Assembly (NCBI RefSeq): GCF_022538055.1
Contig: NZ_JAKZAM010000012.1
Location: 85,814-149,813 of the forward strand
Direction of reading: 5' to 3'
DNA: 64,000 nt
DNA from: Cognataquiflexum nitidum
Lineage (GTDB): Bacteria > Bacteroidota > Bacteroidia > Cytophagales > Cyclobacteriaceae
The first letter of the stretch is position 1; each line of letters starts with the position of its first letter. A program made the position numbers and the translations under genes. Below the pieces are notes generated by a model. That model saw nothing but the letters and a program-made list of their open reading frames with translations, ran no database searches and was not told where the DNA came from. This document shows positions 26,791 through 37,219 of this stretch, in pieces.

Positions 26791-26829
26791 GGTTAATTCG
26801 GAACAATTAACCAGTTAACCAAATAAACA
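25954..26829. repeat. Higher-order duplication of about 438 bp within the array
   Basis: Core positions 25954 and 26269 are each repeated exactly 438 bp later (26392 and 26707), and the GCAGTCT-bearing module at 26116 recurs at 26554. Differences between the halves are few, so the duplication is recent. The core in the left half at 26269 has a damaged hairpin (CTTTTCCATAGT arm), while the others match. Confidence 0.7.
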
Positions 26830-26842
26830 ATTAACCAAAAAA

Positions 26843-28081
26843 ATGCCCATCTACACCCTCATCGGCCCGATACGACAACTCCTGACCATGCGTGGATTGG
26901 AGGCAAAAGGCCCTTTGCAAGACAGCCAACTTGAAATCATTACCGAAGCCGGGATATTTTTGAAGGATGAAAAGATACATGAAATCGGGAGTTATTGGGA
27001 AATCTATCCGGAAGCCCAGTCCATCGGTGCCAAAATGGAAACCTTGCAAGGCGACTTTGTTGCGCTTCCCGGGTTTGTGGATTGCCATACACATATCTGT
27101 TTTGCCGGAAGCCGGGCAAAAGATTTCGCGATGCGCAATACCGGAAAATCCTACCTTGAAATCGCCAATTCGGGAGGTGGAATCTGGGATACCGTTACCC
27201 AAACGAGGAAAGCGGCCTTGGAACAATTGGTAAAACTTACTGTCAAAAGAGCCAACCGTCATCTCACCGATGGTGTCACCACCATTGAGGTCAAAAGTGG
27301 CTATAGCCTTTCTGTGGCTGAAGAAATCAAAATGCTCCAAGCCATCAAACAGGCAAATTCGGAAACTGCAGCAGACTTAGTACCCACTTGCCTTGCTGCC
27401 CATATCTGTCCAAAGGATTTTGAAGGTTCAGCAAAAGAATACCTGGAAACAATCAGCGAGGAATTATTTCCTATTTTGAAATCTGAAAACCTCAGCAACC
27501 GGATCGATGCCTTTATTGAAGATTCGGCTTTCAGCCCTCAGGATATCGCAGACTATTTCCAAAAAACCAAAGACTTTGGATTCGATATCACAGTCCATGC
27601 AGACCAATTCCATGTCGGCGGTTCAGCGGTGGCGGTGGCATATGGCGCCATTTCAGCAGATCATCTGGAAGCAAGTTCTGAAAAGGAAATTGCATTGATT
27701 GCCAATTCGGATACCGTTGCCGTGGCATTGCCAGGCGCATCGATCGGTTTGGGAATGGCTTTTACACCTGCCCGAAAACTCCTTGACTCCGGCGCTTCCT
27801 TAGCCATTGCCTCAGATTGGAATCCCGGTTCGGCACCGATGGGAGATTTGCTGATGCAGGCATCCATATTGGGAACATTCGAAAAACTCAGCAATGCGGA
27901 AGTCTTAGCCGGAATTACCTTCCGGGCCGCAGATGCAATTGGTTTGTCCGACAGGGGAAGTATTGCTGTGGGAAAATTGGCGGATATCCTTCTTTTCCAA
28001 ACTTCAGATTACCGGGAAATAACTTACCATCAAGGGAGATTGAAGCCGAAGATGGTATTTAAAAGGGGAGTAAAAATTTAG
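26843..28081 (+). CDS. hutI: Imidazolonepropionase HutI
   Basis: Hydrolyses 4-imidazolone-5-propionate to N-formimino-L-glutamate, the third step of histidine degradation. 412 aa, cytosolic amidohydrolase-superfamily TIM barrel. Metal and catalytic motifs: DCHTHICFAGSR near residue 79, TIEVKSGYSL near 146, HADQFHVGGSA near 252, SADHLEA near 273 and ASDWNPGSAPM near 327. ATG 26843 follows an A/C-rich, G-poor leader (AATTAACCAGTTAACCAAAT). Its position after hutH is normal for the pathway, but the 1.66-kb repeat array between them is not, and it may carry its own promoter. Confidence 0.97.
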   Translation: MPIYTLIGPIRQLLTMRGLEAKGPLQDSQLEIITEAGIFLKDEKIHEIGSYWEIYPEAQSIGAKMETLQGDFVALPGFVDCHTHICFAGSRAKDFAMRNTGKSYLEIANSGGGIWDTVTQTRKAALEQLVKLTVKRANRHLTDGVTTIEVKSGYSLSVAEEIKMLQAIKQANSETAADLVPTCLAAHICPKDFEGSAKEYLETISEELFPILKSENLSNRIDAFIEDSAFSPQDIADYFQKTKDFGFDITVHADQFHVGGSAVAVAYGAISADHLEASSEKEIALIANSDTVAVALPGASIGLGMAFTPARKLLDSGASLAIASDWNPGSAPMGDLLMQASILGTFEKLSNAEVLAGITFRAADAIGLSDRGSIAVGKLADILLFQTSDYREITYHQGRLKPKMVFKRGVKI

Positions 28082-28172
28082 ATATTAATTGATATTGGAT
28101 ATTGATGGATATTCACCGCAAAGGTGAAGCATAATATCCAAAAATTGTATTAAAAACTATCTAAAGACCTTT

Positions 28173-28240
28173 CCTTGTCACTTCGACGAAAGGAGAAGTC
28201 TTTGATCCAAATTCTAGAAAAAGATTTCTCTCTGAGTTAC
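28173..28240 (+). repeat. Interspersed element of about 67 bp, copy B
   Basis: CCTTGTCACTTCGACGAAAG...AGATTTCTCTCTGAG aligns with copy A (23454-23520) in opposite orientation. Both lie in spacers of the hut cluster. Confidence 0.55.
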
Positions 28241-28346
28241 CAATGACATATTTCGAGGGCGTCACCTTGAGTGAAGCGAAGGGTCTCACCAAAAAAAAAA
28301 AGATCCTTCAGCCGTTACACCCTACCAATGACATGAATATCTTGGA

Positions 28347-28421
28347 CGTCACACTGAACGCAGTGAAGCGTCTCAGGTAAGGGGGATTCTTCACCTCCGC
28401 AAGCTCCGGTTCAGAATGACG
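28347..28421. repeat. Short element with inverted ends
   Basis: CGTCACACTGAAC at the left end and GTTCAGAATGACG at the right end form an imperfect 13-bp terminal inverted repeat around about 50 bp. A partial relative (CGTCACCTTGAGTGAAGCGA) occurs about 90 bp upstream. Resembles a miniature mobile element; no transposase nearby. Confidence 0.45.
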
Positions 28422-28494
28422 AAACACCAACCGTCATTCCCTTTCTGAACATATTAAAATGTTAAGGACTCAGAGTGACAATTCCGAAAACCTG

Positions 28495-28555
28495 ACAACA
28501 ATTAGAACCATTACAACAATTACAACCACTACAACATTTACAACCAAATCAACCA
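28495..28555 (+). repeat. 9-mer tandem repeat abutting the hutU start codon
   Basis: Seven units in exact register run straight into ATG 28556: ACAACAATT, AGAACCATT, ACAACAATT, ACAACCACT, ACAACATTT, ACAACCAAA, TCAACCA. The tract holds a single G, so the mRNA leader would be unstructured. A matching tract precedes smpB (52971-53015). Confidence 0.7.
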
Positions 28556-30565
28556 ATGATCTTCCAAGACCAAATCCTCCAAGGCATCCCCTCCACCCTT
28601 CCGGCAAGAAAATCACCTGATCCTAGTTTTAGCCATGCGCCAAAAAGAAAGGATATTTTAAGCCCTGAGGAGAAGAAACTGGCTTTGAGAAATGCGCTAA
28701 GGTACTTCCCAAAGGCCTGGCATGAGGAATTGGCAAAGGAATTTTTTGAAGAATTACAGCAATACGGGAGGATATACATGTACCGCTTTATGCCGGACTA
28801 TGAGATGCGGGCAAGGACAATTTCTGATTATCCAGCTAAATGTCAACAAGCGGCAGCGATCATGTTGATGATCCAAAACAACCTCGACCCTGCTGTGGCC
28901 CAACATCCTCAGGAACTCATCACCTACGGAGGCAACGGTGCAGTTTTTCAAAATTGGGCGCAATACCTCCTTACCATGAAGTACCTCGCCGAGATGACTG
29001 AGGAACAAACTTTGCACATGTATTCCGGCCATCCGATGGGACTTTTTCCTTCCTCCAAAGATGCTCCGCGAATAGTCGTCACCAACGGCATGATGATACC
29101 AAACTACTCCAAACCGGATGATTGGGAGAAATACAATGCCCTCGGCGTGACACAATATGGACAGATGACTGCAGGTTCTTATATGTATATCGGTCCTCAG
29201 GGTATTGTCCACGGCACCACCATTACGGTGATGAATGCCTTCCGTAAAAAACTTGGCCCTGCCATAAATCCCAAAGGTAAAGTCTTCCTGACAGCGGGTT
29301 TGGGAGGCATGTCTGGTGCACAACCAAAAGCAGGAAATATTGCAGGATGCATCACGGTCTGTGCCGAAGTCAATCCGAAAGCTGCACATAAACGCCATGA
29401 ACAAGGTTGGGTGGATGAATTGATAACTGACTTGGATAATCTGGTGCTCCGGGTGCGTCAGGCTCAGCAAAACGAGGAAGTGGTTTCAATCGCCTTCCTT
29501 GGCAATGTCGTGGATGTTTGGGAGAAATTTGACCAGGAAAATATCACCATCGAACTCGGTTCTGACCAGACTTCCCTCCACAATCCTTGGGCAGGCGGAT
29601 ATTATCCGGTGAGTTTGGATTTTGAGGAAGCCAATGAAATGATGGCTAAAGAACCCGAAAAATTCAAAACCAAAGTTCAGGAATCCCTCCGCCGACATGC
29701 TGCTGCAGTCAACAGACATGCTGCAAAAGGCACCTACTTTTTTGATTATGGAAATGCATTTTTATTAGAAGCTTCCCGTGCCGGAGCCGATGTGATGGCT
29801 GCCAATGGTATTGATTTTAAATACCCTTCCTATGTACAGGATATTTTGGGACCGATGTGTTTTGATTATGGATTTGGTCCTTTCCGTTGGGTCTGCACCT
29901 CAGGGAAACCTGAAGACCTTGCCAAAACCGACCAAATAGCTGCCGAAGTACTCAAACAAATCAAAACCTCAGCCCCTTCAGAAATACAGCAACAGCTTCA
30001 GGACAATATTACTTGGATCGAGGAAGCCGGAAAAAATAAATTGGTGGTAGGTTCACAGGCGAGAATCCTTTATGCAGATGCAGAAGGCAGGATCGAAATC
30101 GCCAAAGCTTTCAATGCCGCGATCCAATCTGGAGAAATCTCTGCTCCGATTGTACTCGGCCGTGACCACCACGATGTCAGCGGCACGGATTCCCCCTTTC
30201 GGGAAACGAGCAATATCTATGACGGCAGCAAATTCACCGCTGACATGGCCATCCACAATGTGATCGGTGACAGTTTCCGTGGGGCAACTTGGGTCTCCAT
30301 CCACAACGGTGGCGGTGTAGGTTGGGGGGAAGTAATCAACGGTGGATTCGGCTTGCTGCTCGACGGAAGCAAGGAAGCTAACTGCAGACTCCAATCCATG
30401 CTCTTTTACGATGTCAACAACGGCATCTCCCGTAGGGCTTGGGCAAGAAATGATAAAGCATTATTTGCGATCAGGAGGGAAATGGAAAGGACCCCGGGGC
30501 TGAAGGTGACGCTGCCGGAGATGGTGGATGAGGAGGTTTTGAATGATTTGGGTTTTGGGAAATAA
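28556..30565 (+). CDS. hutU: Urocanate hydratase HutU
   Basis: Hydrates urocanate to 4-imidazolone-5-propionate using tightly bound NAD+ as electrophile, the second step of histidine degradation. 669 aa, the long form seen in Bacteroidota and eukaryotes rather than the roughly 555 aa proteobacterial form. Conserved regions: YGGNGAVFQNWAQYLLTM, YSGHPMGLFPS, NGMMIPNYS, MTAGSYMYIGPQGIVHGTT, TAGLGGMSGAQPKA, GSDQTSLHNPWAGGYYPV, GRDHHDVSGTDSPFRET and the C-terminal IHNGGGVGWGEVINGGFG. With HutH and HutI it takes histidine to formiminoglutamate; no hutG, hutF or ftcD was found in the window, so the last step is encoded elsewhere. Confidence 0.97.
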   Translation: MIFQDQILQGIPSTLPARKSPDPSFSHAPKRKDILSPEEKKLALRNALRYFPKAWHEELAKEFFEELQQYGRIYMYRFMPDYEMRARTISDYPAKCQQAAAIMLMIQNNLDPAVAQHPQELITYGGNGAVFQNWAQYLLTMKYLAEMTEEQTLHMYSGHPMGLFPSSKDAPRIVVTNGMMIPNYSKPDDWEKYNALGVTQYGQMTAGSYMYIGPQGIVHGTTITVMNAFRKKLGPAINPKGKVFLTAGLGGMSGAQPKAGNIAGCITVCAEVNPKAAHKRHEQGWVDELITDLDNLVLRVRQAQQNEEVVSIAFLGNVVDVWEKFDQENITIELGSDQTSLHNPWAGGYYPVSLDFEEANEMMAKEPEKFKTKVQESLRRHAAAVNRHAAKGTYFFDYGNAFLLEASRAGADVMAANGIDFKYPSYVQDILGPMCFDYGFGPFRWVCTSGKPEDLAKTDQIAAEVLKQIKTSAPSEIQQQLQDNITWIEEAGKNKLVVGSQARILYADAEGRIEIAKAFNAAIQSGEISAPIVLGRDHHDVSGTDSPFRETSNIYDGSKFTADMAIHNVIGDSFRGATWVSIHNGGGVGWGEVINGGFGLLLDGSKEANCRLQSMLFYDVNNGISRRAWARNDKALFAIRREMERTPGLKVTLPEMVDEEVLNDLGFGK

Positions 30566-30709
30566 GAAAAAAGTGAATCAAATCAGAATGCAAACATCAA
30601 ACCAATATTCCGATAAAAACCCTAAATCTGGGATTGTCTTTTGCCTGTTCGCATGGCATTTCCAAAAAAATCTTGCAATTTGAAAGTGAATTCTCAGCCC
30701 ATTGTTACA

Positions 30710-31558
30710 ATGAGATTGATCGCCGTTATCTTATTTTTATTTCCCCTTCTAAGTTATGCTCAGACCGTATGCTCTCCAGAAAGTCGTGGAAGACTGGAAT
30801 CCATTCTAAAGGGGCTTTCATCAGAGGATCTTTCACAAAAATCTTTGAATGACCTGAACATCGAAATAGGCCTTAGGTTTCTTGAAACCGCCTATGTAGA
30901 AAAGACCCTTGAAATACCGGGAGACGAAAAACTCGTCATTGACCTTATGGGATTGGATTGCACTACTTTTCTTGAGTCTGTCATCACTCTGTCAAGACTT
31001 GCTTCGCAAAATAGCTTTTTCATAAGCAGCTATGAAAAGGAACTTGAGTTTTTGCGCTACAGGGGAGGAACCAACAAAGGATATCCTTCCAGATTGCACT
31101 ATTTTTCAGACTGGATTTATGAGAATGAGCAAAAGGGGATTTTGAAGGACATCACACAAGAGATCGGGGGAAGGATCTATGAAAACAACCCGTATTTCAT
31201 GTCAGCCAACCCAAAATTCTATCCACAGTTGGTAAATGCTGATTTTGTCCGCCAACTCCAAATCACTGAGGAAGCCATTTCCCACAGGCAATACCATTTC
31301 ATTCCCAAAGATGAAATCCATTTGCATGAAACAAAAATCCAGTCCGGCGACCTGATTGCCATCACCACTTCTATGACCAATCTTGATATAGTGCATGTGG
31401 GATTTGCGATCGAAAGGCAGGGAAGAATTCATTTGATGCATGCAAGTTCCGGTTCGATGAAGGTGGAAATCTCTGTAAAACCCCTTGAAGATTATATCAA
31501 AAGCAACAAATCCCAGTCCGGAATCATGGTTTGCCGATTAGAAAAGCCTAATCGGTAA
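30710..31558 (+). CDS. DUF1460 protein, predicted N-acetylmuramoyl-L-alanine amidase-like
   Basis: 282 aa exported protein of the DUF1460 family, an NlpC/P60-related cysteine peptidase fold with amidase-like members. Signal peptide MRLIAVILFLFPLLSYAQ. The nucleophile region is LDCTTFLESVITLSRLA, giving the catalytic Cys; FRY-type LRYRGGTNKGYPSRLHYFSDW is the family signature, and DIVHVGFAIE with LMHASS supply the His part. It probably acts on peptidoglycan or muropeptides in the periplasm. A longer frame from 30641 lacks a good signal peptide, so ATG 30710 is used. Follows hutU by 144 bp with no evident functional link. Confidence 0.82.
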   Translation: MRLIAVILFLFPLLSYAQTVCSPESRGRLESILKGLSSEDLSQKSLNDLNIEIGLRFLETAYVEKTLEIPGDEKLVIDLMGLDCTTFLESVITLSRLASQNSFFISSYEKELEFLRYRGGTNKGYPSRLHYFSDWIYENEQKGILKDITQEIGGRIYENNPYFMSANPKFYPQLVNADFVRQLQITEEAISHRQYHFIPKDEIHLHETKIQSGDLIAITTSMTNLDIVHVGFAIERQGRIHLMHASSGSMKVEISVKPLEDYIKSNKSQSGIMVCRLEKPNR

Positions 31559-31597
31559 TTTTGTTCAAATCTTTAATTAGCCCTTCTTTAAATTCAA

Positions 31598-32290
31598 ATG
31601 GAAATAAAATGCGCGAGTAAGATTGTTTGTTCCATCTTAGTAATACTAATTTTTACCAATTCGATTCTTGCTCAAGAGATTGACATTAGGAGAAAAACGA
31701 ACTTTGGAAACACAGAAATATACCTTCCTCCTATAGAAGGATACCGCGAATGTTATTTAGAACCTACAGTAAAACAAATTGCAGATGGGACAGAAGTACC
31801 TTCAAATATGGTCCTTGGGTTTTATTTAAATAATCGAACTTTTGAAAAAATAGGCAGTTCGGAACTTTCACGTTTTGATGACTATTTTAAAATATACGGA
31901 ACAATTCAGGTTAAAGATTATAAGGCAAATCGTGATATCCTAAAACAAATGCAAGATGCGATGGGCGGGAATTTTATGGCCAAAAATTGGGATTTGATGA
32001 AAAAAGAAGTTGATAAAATAGGCCTTGAAGTTGAAATAGGAGTCCCGATTGTGATCAAAAATTACAATCTCAATAAGAACTCATTTACCTATGTGATGAT
32101 TGCTAGGTATGAATTAGAGGGCGTTGATCCTTTTACTTTGGTAATGGCAATCAATGGATTATTGATAAATGAAAAGCTAATATGGATGGCTTATTACCTC
32201 CACTATGATGGAGAAGAAAGCATTTCTAGATTGCAAAGAAATAATGACTTCATTCTTGAGGAATTAATCTCAGGAAACCTTCAAAGGTAA
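31598..32290 (+). CDS. Exported protein of unknown function
   Basis: 230 aa with signal peptide (KIVCSILVILIFTNSILAQ). The mature protein mixes beta and helical segments (GNTEIYLPPIEGYRECYLEP, MVLGFYLNNRTFEKIG, YFKIYGTIQVKDYKANRDIL) with a C-terminal hydrophobic turn (LVMAINGLLINEKLIWMAYY) too polar to be a clear TM helix. No known family or catalytic motif was recognised. More AT-rich than its neighbours. It stands 40 bp after the DUF1460 gene on the same strand, so co-transcription is possible. Confidence 0.6.
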   Translation: MEIKCASKIVCSILVILIFTNSILAQEIDIRRKTNFGNTEIYLPPIEGYRECYLEPTVKQIADGTEVPSNMVLGFYLNNRTFEKIGSSELSRFDDYFKIYGTIQVKDYKANRDILKQMQDAMGGNFMAKNWDLMKKEVDKIGLEVEIGVPIVIKNYNLNKNSFTYVMIARYELEGVDPFTLVMAINGLLINEKLIWMAYYLHYDGEESISRLQRNNDFILEELISGNLQR

Positions 32291-32400
32291 ATTACCTGCA
32301 ATATTCTGATCCTGTTTAGGTAGTTTCAAATTGATATAAAAAATTCTTTTTACACTAACCATCCATTTTTTTAATTTTACTGACTAACGTACTACAAAGC

Positions 32401-33210
32401 ATGGATTTCAATCTCGACTGGCTTTTAAGAACGGATTATTCTGAACAAGGGAATTCTATCATCATTTTTTTGCTTTTATTGGCTGGAATTTTCGGGAGAT
32501 ACCTGCTTTTGGCATGGGTGTACCATGAGTTGGTCTATAAGAAACTTGGAGACGTTATCCCCTACCGGAGGCTTCACCAACAGGTGAAAATCACTCAGGT
32601 CAAGACTGAAATCTGGTATTCTTTTCTCGGGGCGATCATATTTGCTGTTTCGGGAACGGTCATGCTGGTCTTTTGGCAGCGGGGATACACCAAGCTATAT
32701 ACGGCGCTCACCACTTGGGATATGCTATGGCTTCCAATCAGCTTTTTTCTGGCGATGTTTATCCATGAGACCTATTATTATTGGCTTCACCGATGGATGC
32801 ACCGCCCAAAGGTTCTCCGGTATTTTCACCATATCCACCACAACAGCCTCTACACAAGTTCATTTACTTCTTTTTCCTTTCATCCAATAGAAGCTTTTCT
32901 GCAGGCGATCTTTTTGCCGGTTCTTGTCCTGTTTCTTCCCATGCATTTTTCGGTCTTGTTGGCTTTGTTGGTGACCATGTCCATCACTGCCGTGATCAAC
33001 CATGCCGGCGTGGAAGTTTATTCGAGCTCTGCGCTCCGTTCCCCACTTGCACGGTGGATGGTGGGGGCAACTCACCATGACCTGCATCACCTGAGATACC
33101 GCTGTAATTATGGACTGTATTTTACCTTTTGGGATGTGTGGATGAGGACCGAAGATGCAGGGTTTGAGAAGCGGTTTATAGACCATACCACCAAGGAAAA
33201 ACCTGAATAA
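32401..33210 (+). CDS. Sterol desaturase/fatty acid hydroxylase family membrane protein
   Basis: 269 aa integral-membrane di-iron oxygenase family (PF04116). Histidine clusters that bind the di-iron centre are complete: HETYYYWLHRWMH near residue 122, HHIHHNS near 143, and HHDLHHLRY near 222. Four or so TM segments lie around them (IIIFLLLLAGIFGRYLLLAW, FLGAIIFAVSGTVMLVFW, MLWLPISFFLAMFIHE, LPVLVLFLPMHFSVLLALL). Members hydroxylate or desaturate sterols, fatty acids, carotenoids or sphingolipids; in Bacteroidota a lipid or carotenoid hydroxylase is likely, but the substrate cannot be told. It ends in a terminator shared with katG. Confidence 0.88.
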   Translation: MDFNLDWLLRTDYSEQGNSIIIFLLLLAGIFGRYLLLAWVYHELVYKKLGDVIPYRRLHQQVKITQVKTEIWYSFLGAIIFAVSGTVMLVFWQRGYTKLYTALTTWDMLWLPISFFLAMFIHETYYYWLHRWMHRPKVLRYFHHIHHNSLYTSSFTSFSFHPIEAFLQAIFLPVLVLFLPMHFSVLLALLVTMSITAVINHAGVEVYSSSALRSPLARWMVGATHHDLHHLRYRCNYGLYFTFWDVWMRTEDAGFEKRFIDHTTKEKPE

Positions 33211-33212
33211 AA

Positions 33213-33242
33213 AAAGGCGGCCTGTTTCCAGACCACCTTTTC
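33213..33242. terminator. Bidirectional terminator between the hydroxylase gene and katG
   Basis: AAAAGGCGGCCTG-TTTC-CAGACCACCTTTT, a 13-bp stem with two G-T pairs, flanked by A and T runs. Confidence 0.75.
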
Positions 33243-33266
33243 AATCAAATAAAACTTATCTCAATT

Positions 33267-35525
<2,259 letters not shown>

Positions 35526-35767
35526 TTACTAAATATAAGGGTTATCGAATTCATTTTTCGATTGATAAAATCTATGACTCTTGTACAAATTTAATGAGGC
35601 CTGAACTTAAATAAAATCACTCTAGAAAACCATGATTTTAATCAGGAGATTTAAATTGGTCTTGAATTTTACACCTCCCAGATCTAATCATTTTTATAAT
35701 CTCAACCCGGCAGATTTGGTTGATAATGTTAGAAGGAAATCCGATATTGATACAAAAATCCTGAATC

Positions 35768-36829
35768 ATGACCACAACTCAATTACTCCGCTCCTGCCTG
35801 ATTCTCATGACTTTATTTATTGTCGGGCAATATCAACAAGGACATGCATGTACCAGGGTAGTCTATAAAGGACCAAACAAAACCGTAATCACGGCCAGGT
35901 CTATGGATTGGAAAAGTGAAATCCCTGCCAATCTGTGGGTTCTTCCCAGAGCTACAAAACGGTCAGGTCTTGCCGGTGAAAATTCAGTGGAATGGACCTC
36001 CAAATATGGCAGTGTGGTCAGTACAGCTTGGGACATTGCTTCTGCGGATGGGATGAACGAGAAGGGTCTTGTCGCTAATCTCCTTTGGCTCGTCGAGTCA
36101 GAATATCCGAAATATGACCCCAAGGCGGGAAAAAAAGGATTGGCAATTTCACTTTGGGCACAATATGCCTTGGATAACTTTGCCACCGTCCAGGAAGCAG
36201 TCGACCATTTTAGCACGGGAAATGTAGTGTTGGTTTCAGATTATATTCCCGGTACAAAAATGTTTACCACCGTCCATCTTTCCATCTCAGATGCAAACGG
36301 AGACAATGCCATTTTCGAATATGTCGCAGGAAAGCTTGTCATTCACCATGATCCATCTTACACTGTGATGACCAATTCACCTATTTTTGAAGAACAGCTT
36401 GGACTTAATAAATATTGGAAGAATATTCCCGGTACCATCATGTTGCCGGGCACCAACCGCGCGGCTGATAGGTTTGTAAGGGCATCTTACTACATTGATG
36501 CTATCCCCAAAACTGATAAAATGGAAATTGCTATTCCATCAGTTTTCAGTGTGATAAGGAATTGTTCTGTTCCATTTGGGATTTCGACTCCTGATGAACC
36601 TAACATTTCCTCCACCCGATGGAGGTCTGTCTCCGATCAAAAAAACCTCGTCTACTATTTCGAAACTGCCTTGACACCAAATACTTTTTGGGTAGATCTG
36701 AAGAAATTAGACTTTAGCCCGGGAGCAAAAACCAAAAAGCTCAGTGTCGAAAAAAATGAAACTTACGCGGGTGAATCTTCTGCACAGTTTAAAACATCTA
36801 TGCCGTTTAGCTTTCAGGGTATAGGGTAA
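35768..36829 (+). CDS. Exported linear amide C-N hydrolase (choloylglycine hydrolase/penicillin V acylase family)
   Basis: 353 aa Ntn-hydrolase. The signal peptide (LILMTLFIVGQYQQGHA) is followed at once by Cys28 in ACTRVVYKG, which becomes the N-terminal nucleophile after processing; Arg30 and the Asp/Asn residues of ITARSMDW and GLVANLLWL fit the family. TVMTNSPIFEEQLG and GTNRAADRFVRASYY match conserved Asn and Arg motifs. Members cleave conjugated bile salts, penicillin V or acyl-homoserine lactones; in an environmental Bacteroidota, N-acyl amide or AHL hydrolysis is more plausible than bile salts, but that is inference. Monocistronic. Confidence 0.87.
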   Translation: MTTTQLLRSCLILMTLFIVGQYQQGHACTRVVYKGPNKTVITARSMDWKSEIPANLWVLPRATKRSGLAGENSVEWTSKYGSVVSTAWDIASADGMNEKGLVANLLWLVESEYPKYDPKAGKKGLAISLWAQYALDNFATVQEAVDHFSTGNVVLVSDYIPGTKMFTTVHLSISDANGDNAIFEYVAGKLVIHHDPSYTVMTNSPIFEEQLGLNKYWKNIPGTIMLPGTNRAADRFVRASYYIDAIPKTDKMEIAIPSVFSVIRNCSVPFGISTPDEPNISSTRWRSVSDQKNLVYYFETALTPNTFWVDLKKLDFSPGAKTKKLSVEKNETYAGESSAQFKTSMPFSFQGIG

Positions 36830-37219
36830 GGAAAGGGATTTGATTCCAAATGTAATGATTTAACCTTTCGCATCTTATCCTATTTGTCGAAGAAAAATAA
36901 GGATTGATTGCAATGAGATTGATAAGGAAAATCCCTTCTATTTATTATTTAAAACATGACTATCATCATGGTTTAAAGGCAATTAAATCATTTTCTCCTT
37001 AACCTTTATTTATTAAATTGCTACAGTAAGAATTTCGATATTCTCTCACCATTTTTCCATAAGCCCCGACCAAAATAATTATCATCTCCAAGGATTATTC
37101 TTTCCCTAAACAGGAAGGATGTCTTTTGAAAAAAAGAGTACTGCTCAGCATCAATTTCCCAGACCAAAAGGATTGTGAACTTAGCCAAATTAACAATACC
37201 CATCTTAACTTTTCCAATT
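36830..37219. other. Gene-free, AT-rich spacer
   Basis: 390 bp between the Ntn hydrolase and the GH13 gene. No repeat, clear promoter match or credible gene was seen; a 70-codon minus-strand frame (37021-37233) overlaps the GH13 start and looks like chance. Confidence 0.5.

Larger units (their letters stand above)
28082..28555. other. Gene-free, repeat-rich spacer between hutI and hutU
   Basis: 474 bp without a gene. It contains a GATATT-rich stretch (28082-28110), interspersed-element copy B (28173-28240), an element with inverted ends CGTCACACTGAAC/GTTCAGAATGACG (28347-28421), a related CGTCACCTTGAGTGAAGCGA copy near 28260, and a 9-mer tandem repeat abutting the hutU start. Confidence 0.65.

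Noticed and set aside
28754..29470. 238-codon antisense frame within hutU
   Set aside because: Shadow of hutU, which is conserved throughout this stretch.
35632..35868. 78-codon frame before the Ntn hydrolase
   Set aside because: It runs into the hydrolase gene in another frame and lacks a signal peptide or domain.
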